Source: JBGQOJ01 sp052119585 (lineage in GTDB: Bacteria > Pseudomonadota > Alphaproteobacteria > Rhodobacterales > Rhodobacteraceae). From it: a stretch of 64,000 nt of DNA. Numbering within the stretch: the stretch's first letter is position 1; the number at the start of each line of letters is the position of its first letter. The position numbers were made by a program, and so were the translations under genes. This document shows positions 9,128 to 16,836 of this stretch, one piece after another. Under the pieces are notes generated by a model. That model searched no databases. It was not told where the DNA came from and saw only the letters and a program-made list of their open reading frames with translations. Location: contig NZ_JBGQOJ010000004.1 in NCBI RefSeq assembly GCF_052119585.1, positions 124,001 through 188,000 of the forward strand, given 5' to 3'.

Positions 9128-9769
9128 ATGCGTATTACCCTGTTTGCCCTTATGGCATTGCTTCTGTCGGCCCGTTTCGCATCGGCCGAGGGAGAGCGGG
9201 CGGGCGAGTTTGACTACTACGTCCTATCGCTGTCTTGGTCGCCGACATGGTGCGCCCTGGAGGGAGACGCCCGAGGGTCCGCTCAATGCGATCCGCGCAA
9301 TGACTTCAGCTGGGTCGTTCATGGCCTGTGGCCGCAGAACGAGCGTGGCTATCCGAGTTATTGCCGCACGACCCAGCGCGATCCATCGCAAGGGCAAACA
9401 ACAGCCATGGCAGATGTCATGGGGGATCGCGGGGCCGCGTGGTATCAGTGGAAAAAGCATGGCCGTTGCGCAGGGTTGCCCCCCGAGGATTATTTCACGA
9501 CGGTCCGCCGTGCGCTGGCGGCGGTGACGTTACCGCCAGTTTTTGCGAAGCTCGGCAAAAGCTATAAGCTGCCCGCTTTGGTTGTCGAGGAGGCCTTTTT
9601 GCAATCGAATCCGGGCATGACCGCCGATATGGTGACGATCACCTGCGATCGGGGCCGCATCCAGGAGACCCGTATCTGCCTGACAAAGGATCTGCGGCCC
9701 CGGTCCTGCGGAGCCGATGTCGTGCGCGACTGCCGGATGAAAGACGCGCTGATGGACGGGGTAAGATAG
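9128..9769 (+). CDS. ribonuclease T2 family protein, secreted
   Basis: RNase T2 enzymes cleave RNA through a 2',3'-cyclic phosphate. The 213-residue product begins with a signal peptide (MRITLFALMALLLSARFASA) and carries both catalytic segments: HGLWP (CAS I) near residue 67 and KKHGRC (CAS II) near 110, each with its histidine. Cysteines are spaced for disulfides, which fits a periplasmic or extracellular enzyme. The ATG at 9128 gives the signal peptide its normal N-region; an 8-residue upstream extension is unlikely. With the cyclic-nucleotide phosphodiesterase at 1450, it could feed an external RNA-salvage route, which is inference. Confidence 0.88.
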   Translation: MRITLFALMALLLSARFASAEGERAGEFDYYVLSLSWSPTWCALEGDARGSAQCDPRNDFSWVVHGLWPQNERGYPSYCRTTQRDPSQGQTTAMADVMGDRGAAWYQWKKHGRCAGLPPEDYFTTVRRALAAVTLPPVFAKLGKSYKLPALVVEEAFLQSNPGMTADMVTITCDRGRIQETRICLTKDLRPRSCGADVVRDCRMKDALMDGVR

Positions 9770-9804
9770 GCGCGCGCCAATCACTTTCGCATTGGGCCGG
9801 GCTG

Positions 9805-10788
9805 TCAGGTGGTCAGCACGATCTTGCCGATATGATCCGCGCTTTCCAGACGTGAATGTGCCGCCGCCGCGCGGTCCAACGGAAAGGCACTGTCCATGAC
9901 CGGACCAAGGCGCCCCGCCTCGATCAGGGGCCAGACATTCGTGCGAAGCTGGTCGGCGATCCGCGCCTTTGCCAGATCGGACTGCGGGCGCAGCGTCGAT
10001 CCGGTGATTGTGAGGCGGCGCATCATCACCTCGGCAAAGTTCAGTTCCACCTTTGGCCCCGTCAGAAACGCGATCTGCACCAGCCGCCCGTCATTGGCCA
10101 GTGCTTTGACGTTGCGCGGCAAGTAGCTGCCGCCGACCATATCAAGGATCAGATTCGCGCCGCCTGCGTCTTTTACGATCCCGACATAGTCCTCGGTCTT
10201 GTAGTTGATCGCGCGTTCGGCACCCAAGGCCAGGCAGACCGCACATTTTTCATCGGACCCCGCCGTGGTGAACACCCGCGCGCCAAAGACATTTGCCATC
10301 TGGATTGCCGTTGTGCCGATGCCCGATGACCCGCCATGCACCAGAAACCGCTCTCCTGCCGTCAGCTCGCCGCGCATAAAGACGTTGGACCAGACGGTGA
10401 AATAGGTCTCTGGCAAACAGGCCGCCATTTCCATGCTCATCCCTTTGGGTACGCGCAGGGCGTGGCTGGCCGGCGTGGCGACGTATTCGGCGTATCCCCC
10501 GCCCGGCAGCAGGGCGCAGACCGCATCGCCCACCGACCATTCCACAACGCCTTCTCCCACGGCGTAGACCTCGCCCGCGGCCTCAAGTCCCGGCAGGTCA
10601 CTGGCGGTGGGGGGCGGCGCATAGCTGCCCGCGCGTTGCAGCGCATCGGGGCGGTTCACACCGGCGGCGGCCACCTTGATGACGATCTCGCCATAGCGCG
10701 GTTGCGGCACGGGGCGGTCGCACAGGTGCAGAACCTCTGGCCCGCCGGGCTGGGAAATCTCGACGGCACGCATGATCTTCGGGCTCAT
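9805..10788 (-). CDS. NAD(P)H-quinone oxidoreductase, zeta-crystallin type
   Basis: This zinc-free medium-chain reductase of 327 residues matches PIG3/QOR-type proteins. It has a GroES-like N-domain (GVNRPDALQRAG) and a Rossmann domain with GGSSGIGTTAIQMA near residue 145. Such enzymes reduce quinones by NADPH-dependent one-electron transfer. GGAGC precedes the ATG at 10788. It follows the COQ9-family gene on the same strand by 9 bases, so the pair likely forms an operon, which suggests a quinone-related role. Confidence 0.88.
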   Translation of the reverse strand: MSPKIMRAVEISQPGGPEVLHLCDRPVPQPRYGEIVIKVAAAGVNRPDALQRAGSYAPPPTASDLPGLEAAGEVYAVGEGVVEWSVGDAVCALLPGGGYAEYVATPASHALRVPKGMSMEMAACLPETYFTVWSNVFMRGELTAGERFLVHGGSSGIGTTAIQMANVFGARVFTTAGSDEKCAVCLALGAERAINYKTEDYVGIVKDAGGANLILDMVGGSYLPRNVKALANDGRLVQIAFLTGPKVELNFAEVMMRRLTITGSTLRPQSDLAKARIADQLRTNVWPLIEAGRLGPVMDSAFPLDRAAAAHSRLESADHIGKIVLTT

Positions 10789-10797
10789 AGGTTGCTC

Positions 10798-11502
10798 CTA
10801 CTTCGGGTTTGTCCATGTGCCGGGCAGATCCGTTCTAGGGGTCTTGGCCGGCGCTTTGACCTTGCCTAACACCCAGGCGGGGCCCGCGAAAAGCTGTTTC
10901 AGCAGCGGGCTTTTGGTCATCGCCGCCTTTGCCTTTTCGAACTGCATGACATTGTCGATCCTGCGGTCCAGAAATTCCCATGTTGCCTCTGTCTCGATGC
11001 TGTCGTCGCCCAGCCAATACAGCACCGTAGACCCGTAAACCCCCGACAGCGTCGCGCGCTTTGTATACCAGTTGATGTCCTCGGATGTGTCGCCCAGCGT
11101 GGTCCATATCGCATCCGCTGTGCCCCATATCAGCTTGGCGCCATCCGCCGCGTGTTGCGGCAGGGCGAACAGGGTGCTGCCACGGCGCACGACCTCTTTG
11201 TCGTCGATCGCCTCTATGCGGAAACGGACACCTGCGGCGATACGGTCGCGAAACCGCATCTGGCTTAAATCCTCGGATTGCATACGGTCCACCATCGCCT
11301 GATCGCCGCGCAGGTGAAACGCCACCGCCAGATCAACAGCGCCGCGCGGACAGACCGACCGCGCAAGCCCCGCATCCACCCCCGAATCGGCAATCGCGGC
11401 GCTGAACGCCGCCTCGCTCCAGCCCTCGAACGGGACATGGGGGATCACAGCATCCAGAAGCGCGGCGCGCAAACTGTCGTAAGTGGCATTTTGGTCAATC
11501 AT
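10798..11502 (-). CDS. COQ9 family protein (ubiquinone biosynthesis)
   Basis: COQ9 is a lipid-binding helper of ubiquinone synthesis in mitochondria and alphaproteobacteria. The 234 residues show a TetR-like helical N-part and the family segment (ARSVCPRGAVDLAVAFHL), followed by DTSEDINWYTKRATLSGVY. The best start is ATG at 11502: GGAG lies 8 bases before it. A GTG three codons upstream (11511) overlaps that Shine-Dalgarno and is less likely. It leads the operon with the quinone oxidoreductase and diverges from rpsU. Confidence 0.88.
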   Translation of the reverse strand: MIDQNATYDSLRAALLDAVIPHVPFEGWSEAAFSAAIADSGVDAGLARSVCPRGAVDLAVAFHLRGDQAMVDRMQSEDLSQMRFRDRIAAGVRFRIEAIDDKEVVRRGSTLFALPQHAADGAKLIWGTADAIWTTLGDTSEDINWYTKRATLSGVYGSTVLYWLGDDSIETEATWEFLDRRIDNVMQFEKAKAAMTKSPLLKQLFAGPAWVLGKVKAPAKTPRTDLPGTWTNPK

Positions 11503-11533
11503 ATCAAGCACTCCATCCAGTCGGTTCAGGTAG

Positions 11534-11562
11534 TAGACAAGCTAGGACAGCTTTGCTATACG
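11534..11562 (+). promoter_or_regulatory. probable rpsU promoter
   Basis: TAGACA at 11534-11539 and TATACG at 11557-11562 are 17 bases apart, about 50 bases before the rpsU start. The match is to the housekeeping consensus; no start site is proven. Confidence 0.4.
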
Positions 11563-11597
11563 GCCACTTCCTGCGACTTATGCAACTTTAACTTAGA

Positions 11598-11614
11598 GAG
11601 GTGGTGAAAACCAC
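11598..11614 (+). promoter_or_regulatory. rpsU ribosome-binding site with start-proximal GAAA hairpin
   Basis: GAGGTG at 11598-11603 is the Shine-Dalgarno. GTGGT at 11601-11605 can pair with ACCAC at 11610-11614 around a GAAA tetraloop, and the ATG follows directly at 11615. The stem therefore uses part of the Shine-Dalgarno and fills the spacer. Confidence 0.5.
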
Positions 11615-11821
11615 ATGCAGGTAAGTGTTCGCGATAATAACGTCGATCAGGCCCTTCGGGCTCTGAAGAAGAAATTGCAGCGCGAGGGCGTCTTCCGTGA
11701 AATGAAGCTCAAGCAACATTTCGAGAAACCGTCCGTTAAGAAAGCACGCGAGAAAGCCGAAGCAATTCGTCGCTCCCGCAAGCTGGCACGCAAGAAATTG
11801 CAGCGCGAAAGCGGCGTATAA
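11615..11821 (+). CDS. rpsU: 30S ribosomal protein S21
   Basis: S21 is a small basic protein of the 30S platform, near the anti-Shine-Dalgarno, where it supports initiation. The 68 residues fit the family exactly, with the N-terminal VSVRDNNVDQALRALKKKL and a lysine/arginine-rich C-terminus. It has its own promoter and terminator and is monocistronic here. The Shine-Dalgarno to ATG spacer is long and folds into a short hairpin, described separately. Confidence 0.97.
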   Translation: MQVSVRDNNVDQALRALKKKLQREGVFREMKLKQHFEKPSVKKAREKAEAIRRSRKLARKKLQRESGV

Positions 11822-11863
11822 GCCGAGTTCGTTTGTGATTTGGCGGGGCAACCCGCTCTTGAT

Positions 11864-11891
11864 AACCCCCGTGGCATTGCCCGGGGGTTTG
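11864..11891. terminator. Rho-independent terminator of rpsU
   Basis: AACCCCCG at 11864-11871 pairs with CGGGGGTT at 11882-11889, with GGCA/TGCC inside, followed by a short T stretch. It abuts the stop of the convergent citF gene. Confidence 0.8.
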
Positions 11892-13304
11892 TCATTTCTG
11901 GATGCCCTTGATCGTGTCAATCACTGCCCCGTCGCGGTAGTGGCATATCGCAACCGTCCGGTCCGTGTGCTGCGGCCCTGACGCGGCAACGTCGACTTTC
12001 AGCGCCGCACGCCGCTCCAAGTCCTCGATTCCGACAACGGGTAGCCCTGCCGCGATCAACCGGTCTTGCAGGTCTTCGCGGGCCGGGTTCACCGCAATTC
12101 CGTCCTCTGTCACCACCACATCAATCGTATGCCCCGGCGTCGTGACGGTGGTGACCCTTTCCACAATTTTCGGGTGCAGCCGCGTGGCCAAAGGTGTTGT
12201 CACAATGGCCAGCTTGGCCCCCGCCGCCGTATCGCTATGCCCACCGGACCCGCCGATGATGCGTCCGTCGGTGGCGGTGGTGACGTTGACATTGAACCCG
12301 ATGTCGACCTCTGCCGCACCAAGGATCATCACGTCCAGCATATCCACGACGGCCCCTTTGGTCGCCGGATTACCGTACATAGAGGCCGACATCGCCATAT
12401 GCGCCGCATTCCTGCGGTAGGATTCGACGGCGCGAAGGTCAAAGCACTGCACATCCAGCAGCGCGCGGAACAACCCAGCCTCGAACATGTCCACGATGGC
12501 CCCGGTGATGCCACCTGCGGCAAAGCTGCCTGTGACGCCCCGTTCCACCATCATCCGTCGCACCGACTGCGCCACGGCAAGCGACGCGCCCCCGGCACCC
12601 GTCTGGAACGAGAACCCGTCGATCAGAAGCCCCGAGGCGGCAATGACCCGTGCCGCCTGATCCGCGATATGCAGGCTTTGCGGATCGGTCGTCGCACGGG
12701 TTGTGCCCGACACGATCAGCGCCGGATCGCCGATCGACGGCACGCAAACCACAAAATCCACGTCTGTCTGTGGAATGTCGATGGGCGTGTTCGGGTAGGG
12801 CACCAACGTATCGGTCACGGCGACCACGACCAATGCGTGGCGCGCATCGACCATCGGATAGCCCAATGCCCCGCAGGCGGATTTGCCGCCGACGCCGTTC
12901 AGGTTTCCACACGCATCCGCCGCAGGCGCCGCGATAAAAGCCACATCAATGACCGTCTCACCCGCCTCGATGGCCCGCGCACGCCCGCCGTGGGTTTGCA
13001 GGATCGCCGGGGTCGGCAACAGCCCCTTCACAACAGCATCCGCGACAGGGCCGCTCATGTAGGAGGTGGTGATCCCCGTCACCACACCATCCCGGATCAG
13101 CCCCACCAAGGGTTCATGCACCGGAAACAGCGAACTGGCCGCAATGTGGATATTCCGCAGGCCCAGGGCTGCGATTTCAACCATCACCGCCCGCAGCACA
13201 TCGTCGCCGTTTCGCAGGTGGTGGTGGAACGAAACCGTTCCGCCATCGCGCAATCCGCTTGCCAGAATTGCCGCGCGAATATCGGGAAGCCGTTTGTCCC
13301 GCAT
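11892..13304 (-). CDS. citF: citrate lyase alpha subunit-like CoA-transferase
   Basis: CitF swaps the acyl group between acetyl-ACP and citrate in citrate lyase. This 470-residue protein carries family segments such as SFHHHLRNGD, FIAAPAADACGNLNGVGGKSA and IIGGSGGHSDTAAGAKL. It is somewhat shorter at the N-terminus than I recall for classical CitF (about 510 residues). No citD, citE, citC, citX or citG lies nearby, so a complete citrate lyase is not encoded here. It starts only 3 bases after the AsnC-type regulator stop and has no clear Shine-Dalgarno, so translation is probably coupled. The substrate may not be citrate. Confidence 0.8.
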   Translation of the reverse strand: MRDKRLPDIRAAILASGLRDGGTVSFHHHLRNGDDVLRAVMVEIAALGLRNIHIAASSLFPVHEPLVGLIRDGVVTGITTSYMSGPVADAVVKGLLPTPAILQTHGGRARAIEAGETVIDVAFIAAPAADACGNLNGVGGKSACGALGYPMVDARHALVVVAVTDTLVPYPNTPIDIPQTDVDFVVCVPSIGDPALIVSGTTRATTDPQSLHIADQAARVIAASGLLIDGFSFQTGAGGASLAVAQSVRRMMVERGVTGSFAAGGITGAIVDMFEAGLFRALLDVQCFDLRAVESYRRNAAHMAMSASMYGNPATKGAVVDMLDVMILGAAEVDIGFNVNVTTATDGRIIGGSGGHSDTAAGAKLAIVTTPLATRLHPKIVERVTTVTTPGHTIDVVVTEDGIAVNPAREDLQDRLIAAGLPVVGIEDLERRAALKVDVAASGPQHTDRTVAICHYRDGAVIDTIKGIQK

Positions 13305-13307
13305 CGG

Positions 13308-13766
13308 TTAAACCGGCAGCGCGGTTGTCTGCCGAACGGTTCGCAGGGCAAAGGACGACTGCATCTGCACGACACCGGGAAGACGCGCAAGATGGCGGCG
13401 GTGGATCTGCGCGAAGCCCTCTGTGTCCAGCGCGACGACCTTCAGCAGGTAATCGGCACTGCCCGCCATCAAATGGCACTCCAGCACATCGGGGATTTTG
13501 GCAACCTCGCGTTCAAACGCGTCCAGCACCTCCTCCGCCTGCCCTGACAGGGTAATTTCCACGAATACGGTCGTCTGGCGCCCTATCTTGCGCGGGTTCA
13601 AAAGCGCGACATAGTCAGTGATGAACCCTTCTGCCTCCAGCCGGCTGACCCGTCGATGGCACGCAGATGGCGACAGGTTCACTTTCTCGGACAGCTCGGC
13701 GTTGGACATTCTGCCAGTGACTTGCAGTGTCGAAAGGATACGACGGTCAATATTGTCCAATTCCAT
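13308..13766 (-). CDS. Lrp/AsnC family transcriptional regulator
   Basis: This 152-residue regulator has an N-terminal helix-turn-helix (MSNAELSEKVNLSPSACHRR) and a C-terminal RAM effector domain (SGQAEEVLDAFE, then SADYLLKVVA). The family usually senses amino acids. It diverges from alanine dehydrogenase across 141 bases, the arrangement of AldR-type activators, so control of ald is the natural hypothesis. The start is ATG at 13766; a TTG eight codons upstream is possible but weaker. It is followed at once by citF. Confidence 0.88.
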   Translation of the reverse strand: MELDNIDRRILSTLQVTGRMSNAELSEKVNLSPSACHRRVSRLEAEGFITDYVALLNPRKIGRQTTVFVEITLSGQAEEVLDAFEREVAKIPDVLECHLMAGSADYLLKVVALDTEGFAQIHRRHLARLPGVVQMQSSFALRTVRQTTALPV

Positions 13767-13907
13767 TATCTTGCACGATCCTTCGATCAACTAACGTTTT
13801 CTTCGATGATACTATGCAAATAATCACAATTAGTCACCCTTCTTTTCAAAGCACGTGCAGGCCAACAGGCGCACAGTCGGGGTAATAGACAACGACAGGA
13901 GACGGTT
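13767..13907. promoter_or_regulatory. divergent regulatory region between the AsnC-type regulator and ald
   Basis: This AT-richer 141-base stretch holds the promoters of both units. CTTCGAT occurs at 13781 and again at 13801, exactly 20 bases apart, about two helical turns. ACTAA near 13790 and TTAGT near 13832 form a loose dyad. These are candidate operator elements only. GGAGACGG precedes the ald start. Confidence 0.45.
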
Positions 13908-15026
13908 ATGAAAATCGGTTGCCCAAAAGAAATCAAACCACAGGAATATCGCGTCGGCCTGACCCCGAATGCCGCACACGAGGCGATCCTGCACGGTCAC
14001 AGCGTGGTCGTCGAGACGGGCGCGGGCGCGGGCGCAGGCTTTGCCGACGCCGACTATATCGCCGCAGGCGTCAGCATCATCGGCACCGCAGCGCAGGTCT
14101 TTGCCGAGGCCGATATGATCGTGAAGGTCAAAGAGCCACAACCGGCGGAACGCAAGATGCTGCGTAGGGGGCAAGTCCTGTTCACCTACCTTCACCTTGC
14201 CCCCGACCCCGCCCAGACCAAGGATCTACTGGCATCGGGCGCGACCTGTATCGCCTACGAGACCGTGACCGACCGTACCGGTGGCCTGCCCCTTCTGGCC
14301 CCCATGTCAGAGGTCGCAGGGCGGCTTGCCCCGCAAGTCGGCGCATGGACCCTGCAAAAGGCAAATGGCGGCCGCGGTGTCTTGCTCGGCGGTGTGCCCG
14401 GTGTCGGGCCGGCCCGCGTTCTGGTCATTGGCGGCGGCGTTGTGGGCACCCATGCGGCGCGGATCGCGGCGGGCATGGGCGCAGATGTGACCGTGCTTGA
14501 CCGCTCGTTGCCGCGCCTGCGCTATCTTGACGATGTCTTTGGCGGTGTGTTCAAGAATTCTTACGCCAGCGCGGGAAATATCGCAGAGATGATCACCACC
14601 GCCGATATGGTCATCGGCGCGGTGCTTATCCCCGGTGCCGCCGCGCCAAAGCTGATCAGCCGCGCACAACTGTCCACGATGAAGCCGGGTGCGGCGCTGG
14701 TCGATGTTGCCATTGATCAGGGCGGGTGTTTCGAGACATCAAGGGCGACGACCCATCAGGACCCGATCTATGACGTGGACGGGATCATGCATTACTGCGT
14801 GGCGAACATGCCCGGCGCCGTTGCCCGCACCTCGACCATCGCGCTTGGCAATGCCACAATGCCGTTCATGCTGGCGCTGGCCGACAAGGGCTGGCGCAAG
14901 GCCTGCGAGGAAGACGCGCATCTTCTGGCAGGTCTGAATGTGCATGCAGGGCACCTGACCTATGCCGCCGTCGGCGAGGCGCTTGGCCTGCCAGTGATGA
15001 CACCGGCAGATGCCCTGACACTATAA
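13908..15026 (+). CDS. ald: alanine dehydrogenase
   Basis: Ald converts L-alanine, NAD+ and water to pyruvate, NADH and ammonium, and runs in both directions. The 372 residues match the family length. Seen are the RVGLTP N-terminus, the substrate lysine in VKVKEPQ near residue 74, the catalytic His in TYLHLA near 96, and the NAD-binding VIGGGVVGTHAARIAAGMGA near 173. GACAGGAGAC lies upstream of the ATG. It diverges from the AsnC-type regulator and ends at a bidirectional terminator shared with mscL. Confidence 0.96.
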   Translation: MKIGCPKEIKPQEYRVGLTPNAAHEAILHGHSVVVETGAGAGAGFADADYIAAGVSIIGTAAQVFAEADMIVKVKEPQPAERKMLRRGQVLFTYLHLAPDPAQTKDLLASGATCIAYETVTDRTGGLPLLAPMSEVAGRLAPQVGAWTLQKANGGRGVLLGGVPGVGPARVLVIGGGVVGTHAARIAAGMGADVTVLDRSLPRLRYLDDVFGGVFKNSYASAGNIAEMITTADMVIGAVLIPGAAAPKLISRAQLSTMKPGAALVDVAIDQGGCFETSRATTHQDPIYDVDGIMHYCVANMPGAVARTSTIALGNATMPFMLALADKGWRKACEEDAHLLAGLNVHAGHLTYAAVGEALGLPVMTPADALTL

Positions 15027-15118
15027 TATCGGAAGGTCAAAAGGGGCGGCATTCAGTCGGGGCAAGGGATAACCGGGGCCGGAAAATGCTCTGCCGCCCT
15101 TGGCACACACAACATGAA

Positions 15119-15146
15119 AAAGGGCCCGCGTGGCCGCGGACCCTTT
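15119..15146. terminator. bidirectional terminator between ald and mscL
   Basis: AAAGGG at 15119-15124 pairs with CCCTTT at 15141-15146, and CCGCG with CGCGG inside, around a TGGC loop. A-rich bases precede it, so it suits mscL on the minus strand as well as ald. Confidence 0.8.
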
Positions 15147-15168
15147 CACCAACCAAGAGCCAGATGCC

Positions 15169-15552
15169 TTACTTTTTGGCCAGCGCGTCGCGGATCTCTT
15201 TCAGCAGGTCGATCTCGGATGGGCCGGCCGGCGCTGCTGGCGCGGCTTTGACCGGTGGATTGATCTTGTTCATCGCCTTGACCAGCATGAACACAACAAA
15301 CGCGATAATCACGAAATTGATGACAGCCATGATGAATTTCCCATAGGCGAAAACGGCGCCATCAGGTCCATCTCCCAGCTGAACGCCAAGACCGGAAAAA
15401 TCAATGCCACCCATGAACAGGCTGATGATCGGGTTGATCAGATCTTCAACCAAAGATCCGACGATTGCAGTGAATGCGGCACCGATAATGATACCGACGG
15501 CAAGGTCCATGACGTTGCCCTTAGAGATGAAGTCTTTGAATTCTTTAATCAT
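15169..15552 (-). CDS. mscL: large-conductance mechanosensitive channel
   Basis: MscL opens under membrane tension to release solutes after osmotic downshock. The 127 residues show the amphipathic N-terminus (MIKEFKDFISKGNVMDLAVG), TM1 (GIIIGAAFTAIVGSLVEDLI), a periplasmic loop, TM2 (FIMAVINFVIIAFVVFMLVK) and the C-terminal helix (EIDLLKEIRDAL) preceded by a proline/alanine linker. The ATG at 15552 is chosen because GGGG lies 6 bases upstream; the GTG at 15564 would overlap that Shine-Dalgarno. Confidence 0.96.
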   Translation of the reverse strand: MIKEFKDFISKGNVMDLAVGIIIGAAFTAIVGSLVEDLINPIISLFMGGIDFSGLGVQLGDGPDGAVFAYGKFIMAVINFVIIAFVVFMLVKAMNKINPPVKAAPAAPAGPSEIDLLKEIRDALAKK

Positions 15553-15695
15553 TGTTGTCCCCACGTTTTGCTATGGTCATGCATCTGTTATGGTTCTCGA
15601 TGCACTTGCGCACAGCTTCTAGCATAGTCTAGCCATTCCAGATGCTCTTTTTTCAGGGGAATTTCCTTCGCAGGTTCCCCGCAGAACCAAGTATA

Positions 15696-15727
15696 CATCC
15701 GGCGAAAAATGCCGCCGGATGTTTTTG
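15696..15727 (+). terminator. plus-strand terminator hairpin without an upstream gene
   Basis: CATCCGGCG at 15696-15704 pairs perfectly with CGCCGGATG at 15713-15721 and is followed by five T on the plus strand. No plus-strand gene precedes it: mscL and the RTX gene are both on the minus strand. On the minus strand it lacks a T run but could still act weakly downstream of the RTX gene. Confidence 0.6.
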
Positions 15728-15806
15728 CCAAACCTGCATAACCATTGCTTTGGCCGGCTATCAAACTCGGGTCAAAGGCAGCATCACCGCCGATAGACCG
15801 CCGGGA

Positions 15807-16625
15807 TCAGCCGACAACGTCGAAGGTGAAGTAATGCTGGAAGAAATCATCAAGCGTGACATCCTCGAAGGTGACTGAATCGCCGGTTGCAAGGGTCAAC
15901 AGCGTCGAGACCCCGTCAATGTCCCCCAGCGAATAACCGGACCCCGACAAGATGAACGATGCATCGTTCTGTCCCTCGATCAGGAACATGTCGATGCCCA
16001 ATGCAAAATCGGTGATGACGCAATCGGATATCGCACTGTTCGTCGTCTGGACGAAGTCGAAGGTATCGGCACCTGCACCGCCGGTCAGGGTATGGTCCCC
16101 GCCTTTTTTCATGCGCACTTCGAAGGTATCGTTCCCTGTGCCACCATCGGCAAGGCTGGTCTGGTCGCCCGTCGAAATGTGGTCATTGCCAGAGCCGCCA
16201 TAAAGCTCGTTGTTCCCCTTGTTGCCGTAGATCAGGTCATCCCCCGCACCGCCATGAAGGATATCGTTACCACGACCGCCCTGCAGTTTGTCATTTCCGG
16301 CATTTCCAAAAAGGTCATCGTTGCCGTCGCCGCCATAAATGCGGTCATTGTCGCCTTGACCCGTGATCACGTCATCCCCGCCACCACCAGACAAAATGTC
16401 AGACCCCGTGCCCCCTGAAATCGTATCCGCACCGCCGTTCGCGTAGACAATATCGTTGCCTGCACCGGCCTGAATCACATCGTCGCCTTCGCCAGTGATG
16501 ATTGTGTCATTGCCTTCCTGCGCTTTGACGGTGAAGCTTGCCGCGACAGGTTCCCCGTCAACAATGATGACAGGTGTTATAATCTCGTTATCCAGCTCGT
16601 TTCCAATGATCGTAAAATCAGTCAC
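15807..16625 (-). CDS. RTX-type calcium-binding protein
   Basis: This 272-residue acidic protein has about a dozen glycine/aspartate nonapeptide repeats (pattern GGxGxDxLx) from roughly residue 35 to 155, which bind calcium and form a parallel beta-roll. There is no N-terminal signal peptide. The C-terminal 90 residues, with no repeats and a hydrophobic end, resemble type I secretion substrates, so export by an ABC/HlyD/TolC system is likely; no such exporter lies in the window. The start is a GTG at 16625 with GGGGG upstream. Function after export is unknown. Confidence 0.82.
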   Translation of the reverse strand: MTDFTIIGNELDNEIITPVIIVDGEPVAASFTVKAQEGNDTIITGEGDDVIQAGAGNDIVYANGGADTISGGTGSDILSGGGGDDVITGQGDNDRIYGGDGNDDLFGNAGNDKLQGGRGNDILHGGAGDDLIYGNKGNNELYGGSGNDHISTGDQTSLADGGTGNDTFEVRMKKGGDHTLTGGAGADTFDFVQTTNSAISDCVITDFALGIDMFLIEGQNDASFILSGSGYSLGDIDGVSTLLTLATGDSVTFEDVTLDDFFQHYFTFDVVG

Positions 16626-16665
16626 AAAAGTACCCCCAGGTTATAAATAGTATAAAAAAGCCTGC

Positions 16666-16683
16666 CTGACCGGCAGCGGTCAG
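16666..16683. repeat. inverted repeat upstream of the RTX gene
   Basis: CTGACC at 16666-16671 and GGTCAG at 16678-16683 form a perfect 6-bp dyad around GGCAGC, about 40 bases upstream of the RTX start. On the minus strand an AT-rich stretch with TATACT follows it. It could be an operator; nothing more is shown. Confidence 0.35.
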
Positions 16684-16778
16684 ATAGACAATTCGGCTAA
16701 CACAATAAAACCATATAGTCGCCGCATTTTTGCCTTATTCCAAATTGGAAACAGACTGTTGCGTCTTTTTGGTGTAAA

Positions 16779-16808
16779 CAAAAAAGGCCCCGGACAAACC
16801 GGAGCCTT
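16779..16808 (-). terminator. Rho-independent terminator of pheT
   Basis: AAGG and CCGG segments at 16785-16793 pair with CCGG and CCTT at 16799-16808 with one internal mismatch. On the minus strand the stem is followed by a T run from the A-rich 16779-16785. Confidence 0.8.
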
Positions 16809-16836
16809 CTGATACAGGTCGAAAACGGGCGTGTGC

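Noticed and set aside
12066..13547. 493-residue plus-strand frame across citF
   Set aside because: Antisense shadow; histidine/arginine-rich translation with no domain.
15807..16625. Regular spaced repeats as a CRISPR array
   Set aside because: The repeats are RTX nonapeptide codons in frame, of about 27 bases with no unique spacers.
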